From: Desulfobacterales bacterium
GTDB taxonomy: Bacteria > Desulfobacterota > Desulfobacteria > Desulfobacterales > C00003106
Length of the DNA stretch: 10,814 nt
Assembly (NCBI GenBank): GCA_030672555.1
Contig: DAOVGD010000106.1
Location: forward strand, 1-10,814
Reading direction: 5' to 3'
Shown here: one piece after another, positions 6,529-10,814 of the stretch
How the letters are laid out: each line of letters starts with the position of its first letter
Position numbering within the stretch: position 1 is the stretch's first letter
The notes under the pieces: model-generated
Database searches by the model: none
Seen by the model: only the letters and a program-made list of their open reading frames with translations
What the model was told of the DNA's origin: nothing
Position numbers and translations under genes: made by a program

Positions 6529-7769
6529 ATACTTATTTTGGGAAAGGGGCGGCCCGGTTTTGCAAAGTAGAAGCCCTGCCCATAATCGATACCCAGTTCC
6601 GTTAATTTGTCCAGCTCTCCTTTGGTCTCTATCCCTTCTCCTATAACCTTTGCCTTCAATGTTTGCGCAAGCACCAGAAAAGACTTAATCAGGTCTTCCT
6701 TTGCCCGCTCCTTGTCTACGTCTCGGACTATGGATATATCTATCTTGATAAAATTCGGTTTTAATTCAACCAGAGATTGGAGGTTTGAGTAGCCTGTTCC
6801 TACGTCATCGATGGCAATGGCAAAACCTATGTCTTTAAGATGTTGGGTTGCTTCATAAAAGAGATGATAATCCTTAACGGCCTGTTTTTCGGTGATTTCC
6901 ATAACAATTTTGTTAGGATCGATATTGATCTCTTTAAGGGACGAGACCAAATGGTCTCCTCTAAATTCCGGATCGTGAATTGAAAATGGGACAATATTGA
7001 GAAAGAGGTGTGTATCAACAGGAAGATCTTTGGCGGAGTTCAACGCCGTTTTTCTGCAGAGGCAGTCCACGTTGAAGAGTAAGTCTGAATCTTCTGCAAG
7101 GCGTAATAGTGAACTCGGATTTTCATAAATAGTATTTTTAGGGCCTCTTGTAAGCGCTTCATATCCAATAATACGGCGCTCTTTGAGGTCTACAATAGGT
7201 TGAAAAAGAGTATAAAGCTCTTCCTTTATAATAATTTCCTGTATGTTTTCCTTTGTCCGCATCAGGCTTTTGAAATCTCTATAGTTAGCCATTACTTGCG
7301 CGTCTTCGATTAATTTTTGGATCATCCTCTCTTCCTGGATGAGAGGGTTGTAAATTGTTATGGCGTAGCCGATATTGATCCTGTGACGGTCTGTGAAGTC
7401 ATGGGGTAGAATTTTATATAGAGTAGAGTTGATATAATCTGTTAGCCGTTCACAAAGATTTTCTACGGTGCCTGCATGAAAATTTTTTTCTTTTCTCTTT
7501 TCTGAAAGAAAAATTAAAAATTGGTCTCCTTCTTTATGGTTTATGGTGATGAGGTCATCTTTTCTGATAACTGATCCCGCCATGCTTAGTATAAGTTCGG
7601 ATAGCTCCCCAAGTACGTTGCTGTATATCCTTCTCCCATGTTTATATTCGATGGTTCTTATCCTTGACGTATCTATTAACAACAGTCCCAACGCCTTATC
7701 ATTAATCAATAAGTCCTTTATTGTTTCTATCTTCTCTTGGTACGAAGGAATTGTGAACGTTTCTGGCAT
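6525..7769 (-). CDS. EAL-domain cyclic-di-GMP phosphodiesterase with degenerate GGDEF domain
   Basis: A 414-aa cytoplasmic protein with no membrane segment. Residues 1 to about 165 form a degenerate GGDEF domain in which the signature is KEGDQF (79-84), so it is probably not a cyclase; it may bind GTP or be structural. Residues about 185-412 form an EAL domain with the residues needed for hydrolysis of c-di-GMP to pGpG: E204 (YEALTRG), N258 (LFLNIVP), E291 (VMEITE), D321-D322 (DDVGTGYS), K342 (FIKID), E378 (GEGIET) and Q398 (GQGF). An active phosphodiesterase is therefore expected. I start at 7769 because AAAGGAG lies six bases upstream; the frame is open further, to an ATG at 7865, but that would translate the leader hairpin and the A9 tract. 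No sensory domain is evident, so the input signal is unknown. It may work with other c-di-GMP proteins outside the window. Confidence 0.93.
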   Translation of the reverse strand: MPETFTIPSYQEKIETIKDLLINDKALGLLLIDTSRIRTIEYKHGRRIYSNVLGELSELILSMAGSVIRKDDLITINHKEGDQFLIFLSEKRKEKNFHAGTVENLCERLTDYINSTLYKILPHDFTDRHRINIGYAITIYNPLIQEERMIQKLIEDAQVMANYRDFKSLMRTKENIQEIIIKEELYTLFQPIVDLKERRIIGYEALTRGPKNTIYENPSSLLRLAEDSDLLFNVDCLCRKTALNSAKDLPVDTHLFLNIVPFSIHDPEFRGDHLVSSLKEINIDPNKIVMEITEKQAVKDYHLFYEATQHLKDIGFAIAIDDVGTGYSNLQSLVELKPNFIKIDISIVRDVDKERAKEDLIKSFLVLAQTLKAKVIGEGIETKGELDKLTELGIDYGQGFYFAKPGRPFPKISI

Positions 7770-7775
7770 GTGAGA

Positions 7776-7782
7776 CTCCTTT
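7776..7782 (-). promoter_or_regulatory. Ribosome binding site that fixes the EAL gene start
   Basis: AAAGGAG on the minus strand, six bases before the ATG at 7769. The same seven bases are complemented by a hairpin loop at 7818-7824. Confidence 0.8.
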
Positions 7783-7810
7783 ACTGGTTTGAAAAAAAAA
7801 CGGTTCAGAA

Positions 7811-7829
7811 AGGTCTCAAAGGAGGACCT
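7811..7829 (-). promoter_or_regulatory. Leader hairpin with anti-Shine-Dalgarno loop upstream of the EAL gene
   Basis: In the minus-strand transcript AGGUC and GACCU (5 bp) enclose a nine-base loop CUCCUUUGA. Seven loop bases (CUCCUUU) are exactly complementary to the gene's own AAAGGAG. A run of nine T residues in the message (A9 at 7792-7800 on plus) lies between hairpin and ribosome binding site. Translational control is an inference. Confidence 0.4.
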
Positions 7830-7836
7830 ATTAAGT

Positions 7837-7865
7837 ATTGAATATCTTATGACATCAGGTGTCAA
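7837..7865 (-). promoter_or_regulatory. Possible sigma-70-type promoter of the EAL gene
   Basis: A perfect TTGACA (7860-7865) is followed after 17 bases by TTCAAT (7837-7842, four of six matches). Transcription would start near 7830, just before the leader hairpin, leaving a leader of about 60 bases. Confidence 0.4.
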
Positions 7866-7878
7866 GGGGGAAAAGGAA

Positions 7879-8318
7879 ATTTATCATTTATCATTGAACA
7901 TTTATCATTTGTCAGCTATATTTTTAATGACAGATGACAGATGACAGATGACAGATGACAGAGAATAGAGAATAGAGGACAGAGGACAGAGGACAGAGAA
8001 TAGAGGATAGAGAATAGAGAATAGAGGATAGAGAATAGAGAATAGAAGACAGAGAATAGAGAATAGAGGACAGAGAATAGAGGACAGAGAATAGAGAATA
8101 GAGAATAGAGGATAGAGAATAGAGAATAGAAGACAGAGAACAGAGGACAGAGAATAGAGGACAGAGAACAGAGAATAGAGAATAGAGAACAGAGAATAGA
8201 GAACAGATGACAAGATATGAATTTAGATGTTACTGACTTCTGACCTCTGACTTCTGACCTCTGACTTCTGACCTCTGACCTCTGACTTCTGACCTCTGAC
8301 TAAAATGACAAATGACCA
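7879..8318. repeat. Giant heptamer-repeat element 2 (upstream of dppD-like gene)
   Basis: This occupies most of the 553-bp stretch without a gene between the EAL gene and the dppD-like gene. Parts in order: five ATTTATC-like units (7879-7913, the family in reverse orientation); a short AT-rich joint; 41 forward units in perfect 7-bp phase from 7927 to 8213; an 18-bp spacer (8214-8231); ten ACTGACT/TCTGACY units (8232-8301); and two further forward units (ATGACAA, ATGACCA) at 8305-8318. The 41 units comprise AGAATAG 19 times, AGGACAG 7, ATGACAG 5, AGAACAG 4, AGGATAG 3, AAGACAG 2 and ATGACAA once. Variation is confined to positions 2, 3 and 5 apart from the last unit. Six whole units (8011-8052) recur exactly at 8095-8136, so larger blocks have been duplicated. 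The pyrimidine arm is the reverse complement of the purine arm with one mismatch per unit. No protein-coding or RNA gene is visible in it. Confidence 0.92.
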
Positions 8319-8322
8319 AGAT

Positions 8323-9288
8323 ATGAATTTATTGAATGTTACAGAATTAAGTACCTCATTTTATACGGATCGCGGGGTTGTTCGCGCCGTGGATGGGGTT
8401 AGTTTTTCTGTAGAGTCCGGCAAGACGATCGGGATCGTAGGAGAATCAGGATGCGGGAAGAGTGTCACAGCGCTTTCTATTATGCGTCTTTTGCCACAGC
8501 CGTCCGGAAGGATCGTATCAGGAACGATTCTGTTTGATGGTAAGGACCTTTTGGCACTGAGCGAAAGAGAGATGCAAGACATTAGGGGAAATGCGATCAG
8601 CATGATCTTCCAAGATCCCATGACATCCCTGAATCCGGTTTTTACCGTGGGCGACCAGATCGCCGAGGTAATTCTCCTTCACAGGGAGTTAACCCGAAAA
8701 GAAGCCCTGGAGATTTCCGAGGCAATGTTGCAGCAGGTGGGGATTCCGGATCCCCGCCGACGAATTACGGAATATCCTCATCAGCTCAGCGGGGGTATGC
8801 GCCAGAGAGTGATGATTGCCATGGCCCTTTCGTGCGAGCCACGGTTGATTATAGCGGACGAGCCCACCACAGCGCTCGACGTAACCATACAGGCCCAGAT
8901 ATTGGCACTTTTGAGATCTCTTCAGGAACAACATCGAATGTCGGTTATAATGATTACACACAATCTTGGAGTAGTGGCCGAGGTTGCAGATAATGTGCTT
9001 GTTATGTATGCCGGCCAGGTGATGGAAGAAAATACAATAAAGGGGCTTTTTGAGAACCCGTTCCATCCCTATACAAAAGGACTCTTGGCATCGATCCCGA
9101 TGATGACGCCTGAAAAGAAAAGCCGGCGCCTATCTACAATCCCTGGTAACGTACCAAATCTTATAGCCCTTCCCCCGGGATGCCGTTTCAAGGATCGGTG
9201 CCCTGATAGGTTCGAAGCATGCGAAGATTTGCCTGATATGGTTGACTTGGGCGGAGGACATAGAGTGCGGTGTTGGAAGTATCAGTAG
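8323..9288 (+). CDS. dppD: Oligopeptide/dipeptide ABC transporter ATP-binding protein, DppD/OppD type
   Basis: A 321-aa nucleotide-binding subunit that would energise peptide or nickel import together with a second ATPase, two permeases and a binding protein. Seen: Walker A GESGCGKS (40-47), Q-loop MIFQDPMTSLNP, signature LSGGMRQR (155-162), Walker B LIIADEP with D179 and E180, D-loop ALD, and H-loop H213 (ITHNLG). The C-terminal extension has the typical PPGCRFKDRC with four cysteines (C287, C293, C300, C317), the oligo_HPY-type end of this subfamily. The start is uncertain: I prefer the ATG at 8323 (MNLLNVTELSTSF, the usual DppD-like N-terminus) over the in-frame ATG at 8305, which lies in repeat units. 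Neither has a ribosome binding site. The first codons resemble the repeat element's spacer. The exact substrate, and hence the gene name, is inferred from family only. Confidence 0.93.
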   Translation: MNLLNVTELSTSFYTDRGVVRAVDGVSFSVESGKTIGIVGESGCGKSVTALSIMRLLPQPSGRIVSGTILFDGKDLLALSEREMQDIRGNAISMIFQDPMTSLNPVFTVGDQIAEVILLHRELTRKEALEISEAMLQQVGIPDPRRRITEYPHQLSGGMRQRVMIAMALSCEPRLIIADEPTTALDVTIQAQILALLRSLQEQHRMSVIMITHNLGVVAEVADNVLVMYAGQVMEENTIKGLFENPFHPYTKGLLASIPMMTPEKKSRRLSTIPGNVPNLIALPPGCRFKDRCPDRFEACEDLPDMVDLGGGHRVRCWKYQ

Positions 9289-9323
9289 GGAGTTTCGAGG
9301 ATGTTTTTACAGAAGCTAATGGT

Positions 9324-9504
9324 GATGGTTTCGTAAAAAGTCTTCAATTCGCTTGATTGGTCACTTGATAAGACTCTCATTGATCATTGATCATTTCACA
9401 TTTGTCATCTGTCATTTTTTTAATGGCAAATGCCCAATGATAGATGATAAATGACAGATGATAAGACCAAGATAAGCTCATCAAAGACTTTTTACGAAAC
9501 CATC
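9324..9504. mobile_element. MITE-like palindromic element between the two ABC ATPase genes
   Basis: A 181-bp element with perfect 21-bp terminal inverted repeats beginning GATGGTTTCGTAAAAAGTC (9324-9344 and 9484-9504). It is flanked by a direct 6-bp copy AATGGT on both sides (9318-9323 and 9505-9510), which looks like a target-site duplication. It has no open reading frame of note. The core is again made of 7-bp units in inverted halves: ATTGATC twice, ATTTCAC, ATTTGTC, ATCTGTC (9379-9413), then ATGGCAA, ATGCCCA, ATGATAG, ATGATAA, ATGACAG, ATGATAA (9423-9464). The whole can fold into a long hairpin. From memory, similar TTTCGTAAAAAGTC ends occur in deltaproteobacterial intergenic repeats. Removing the element would leave about 43 bases between the two genes. 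An autonomous transposase is not in the window. Confidence 0.8.
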
Positions 9505-9512
9505 AATGGTGC

Positions 9513-10490
9513 ATGATGAACGCAACAACGGATTCAATCTTAGCCTTAGAGGGAATAAAAAAGTACTATCCTGTAAAAGAAAAAATGTGGGCCGGCAAAT
9601 CGAGTCACCTGAGGGCTGTTGACGGTGTAGATCTGAAAATAAAGAGGGGTACGATTCTTGGACTTGTGGGTGAGTCAGGATGTGGAAAATCGACCCTGAG
9701 TCGACTTATACTGCGGCTGGAGGAGCCCACAGCGGGAAGGATTTATTTTGAAGGACAAAATATTCTTGATTATGGGAAGAAAGATCTACGCCTCCTCCGG
9801 CGGTCGATGCAGATTATATTCCAAGACCCTTATTCTTCCCTGAACCCGAGGAAGACGGCTGCTGCCATTATAGAAGAGCCGTTGATTATTCACAACGTTG
9901 GTGACAAGACAACTCGTCGTAACGAGGTGCATCGTTTGATGAAGGAAATAGGGCTCCTGCCGGAACATGGAGATCGCTATCCGCATGAATTTAGCGGGGG
10001 ACAACGCCAGCGGATTGGAATCGCCAGAGCGCTTGCCCTTCGGCCCAAATTTATCATAGCAGACGAACCGATATCATCATTGGATGTTTCAATACAGGCA
10101 CAAATTATCAATCTTTTAGTGGAGCTTAAGGAGAAGTTTAATCTGACCTATCTTTTTATTGCCCATGACCTGGCTATGATACAGCACATAAGCGATCGGA
10201 TTGCAGTAATGTATCTGGGTAAGATTGTAGAGGTGATGGAAAAGAGAAGTTTTGCGCAAAAGCTGCTACATCCATATACTGAGGCGCTTATTGCCGCGAA
10301 CCCTATTCCTGATCCCCGCCGAACAAAGACTCGTAATATCCTCAAAGGAGATATCCCGAGCCCGATTACGCCACCTTCGGGATGTGTCTTTCACACTCGC
10401 TGTCCATATAAGAAACCTGTTTGCCTGAACGATCCTCCTCCTTTAAAGATGGTTGAAGTTGGACATCAGATAGCATGTCATTTCCGATAA
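9513..10490 (+). CDS. dppF: Oligopeptide/dipeptide ABC transporter ATP-binding protein, DppF/OppF type
   Basis: A 325-aa ATPase, partner of the preceding one. Seen: N-terminal YYPVKEKMW and HLRAVDGVDL typical of the DppF/OppF branch, Walker A GESGCGKS (53-60), Q-loop IIFQDPYSSLNP, signature FSGGQRQR (160-167), Walker B FIIADEP with D184 and E185, D-loop SLD, and H-loop H218 (IAHDLA). The C-terminal extension holds four cysteines (C291, C297, C304, C322) in PPSGCVFHTRC and after. Two adjacent ATGs at 9513 and 9516 could both start it; no clear ribosome binding site is present, because the MITE ends only eight bases upstream. It is in the same orientation as the dppD-like gene and was probably once closely coupled to it. 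The gene ends two bases before the stop of the convergent gene at 10493. Confidence 0.93.
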   Translation: MMNATTDSILALEGIKKYYPVKEKMWAGKSSHLRAVDGVDLKIKRGTILGLVGESGCGKSTLSRLILRLEEPTAGRIYFEGQNILDYGKKDLRLLRRSMQIIFQDPYSSLNPRKTAAAIIEEPLIIHNVGDKTTRRNEVHRLMKEIGLLPEHGDRYPHEFSGGQRQRIGIARALALRPKFIIADEPISSLDVSIQAQIINLLVELKEKFNLTYLFIAHDLAMIQHISDRIAVMYLGKIVEVMEKRSFAQKLLHPYTEALIAANPIPDPRRTKTRNILKGDIPSPITPPSGCVFHTRCPYKKPVCLNDPPPLKMVEVGHQIACHFR

Positions 10491-10492
10491 AC

Positions 10493-10814
10493 TTATGCTC
10501 GTCCGACGCTCTTTAAGACAGTTTTAAAGACTCCGTAGAAATCCTGGTGGTCGACTAGAGATTTTTTTAGGATTATCTCTAACTGATTTAAGTCCTTTGG
10601 ATTGATTACCATATTAACACTATTGGCAAAGGCGGTCATCTCGTCCATGGTGCGAAAGTCATTTCCAACAAGAACAACAAAGATATTCCGTCGAGTTGCC
10701 ATGGTGAGGGAATTGAGATAACGGAATACGTGGTTGTTTTCCGGGTCGCTGTTTTCAAATGATTCGTTCAAGATTATAAGGTCGTAAACATGAAACCGCA
10801 TCTTTGTTAAGGCG
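10493..10814 (-). CDS. C-terminal part of a protein with a receiver-like (pseudo-receiver) domain; 5' end outside window
   Basis: The frame stays open to the window edge (ALTKM before the first visible ATG at 10801), so this is probably the last 106 or so residues of a longer protein rather than a 102-aa one. The sequence alternates strands and helices as in a receiver fold: FHVYDLIILNESF is placed like the strand carrying the phosphoacceptor, but the usual 'D' is followed by LIILNE; IFVVLVGNDFRTMDEM resembles the strand with the conserved Thr/Ser; NMVINPKDLNQLEIILKKSL resembles the end of the domain. Related-looking domains occur in deltaproteobacterial zinc-ribbon or regulatory proteins, as far as I recall. 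Function is unknown and the family call is tentative. It converges with the dppF-like gene with a two-base gap. Confidence 0.6.
   Translation of the reverse strand, partial: ALTKMRFHVYDLIILNESFENSDPENNHVFRYLNSLTMATRRNIFVVLVGNDFRTMDEMTAFANSVNMVINPKDLNQLEIILKKSLVDHQDFYGVFKTVLKSVGRA

Noticed and set aside
7818..7840. Plus-strand AAAGGAGG followed by a possible TTG start
   Set aside because: The frame closes after four codons, so there is no gene; the match is better explained as complement of the EAL gene's ribosome binding site.
7770..7865. Upstream extension of the EAL protein by 32 residues
   Set aside because: The ATG at 7769 has an ideal AAAGGAG at six bases, and the extension would read through a homopolymer A9 tract and the candidate -35 region.
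7905..8213. Minus-strand 102-aa open frame with repeating LFSILYS-like residues
   Set aside because: It is the translation of the heptamer array; seven is not a multiple of three, so all three minus frames give a heptapeptide repeat without stops. There is no ribosome binding site or non-repeat sequence.
7927..8301. CRISPR array
   Set aside because: The repeats are 7-bp contiguous units without unique spacers, and no cas genes are present.

Overview
The window looks like a chromosomal segment of an anaerobic-type Gram-negative bacterium, most plausibly Desulfobacterota/deltaproteobacteria or a neighbouring lineage. The grounds are a type II secretion pseudopilin (an outer membrane is implied), moderate GC, multi-domain signalling genes, and intergenic repeats whose style I associate from memory with environmental deltaproteobacterial genomes. 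No search could be run, so the taxonomy is inference. I saw no tRNA, rRNA, CRISPR array, transposase or phage gene.

Layout. Bases 2-457 are the 3' end of gspK. A bipartite heptamer-repeat element (454-607) follows, then a two-gene unit: an M17 leucyl aminopeptidase (624-2120) and a response regulator with a helical non-DNA-binding C-terminus (2137-2823). cutA (2828-3148) converges on it. A divergent intergenic region with a triple 9-bp repeat leads into a large Ski2-like RNA helicase (3284-6004), which meets a 129-aa protein of unknown function (6009-6398, minus) tail to tail across a 32-bp near-palindrome. Upstream of that gene is an EAL-type cyclic-di-GMP phosphodiesterase (6525-7769, minus) whose leader contains a hairpin complementary to its own ribosome binding site. 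The 553-bp gap from 7770 to 8322 is mostly a very large heptamer-repeat element. It is followed by two oligopeptide/dipeptide ABC-transporter ATPases (dppD-like 8323-9288, dppF-like 9513-10490), separated by a 181-bp MITE-like palindrome. The window ends inside a minus-strand gene whose C-terminal part resembles a receiver-like domain.

The coding content is mostly ordinary housekeeping and accessory genes: secretion, peptide turnover and uptake, RNA processing, metal tolerance and c-di-GMP signalling. The aminopeptidase and the oligopeptide ATPases could both serve peptide use, but they are not in one operon. No permease or binding-protein gene accompanies the ATPases here.

The most unusual content is intergenic. 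Two elements are built from tandem 7-bp units of consensus A-N-R-A-Y-A-G in one arm and TCTGACY in the other, joined by related spacers in opposite orientation. The larger has 41 consecutive units in perfect 7-bp phase. The MITE between the ATPase genes has a core of the same kind of heptamers. Together they suggest one repeat family that spreads, expands and abuts gene starts.
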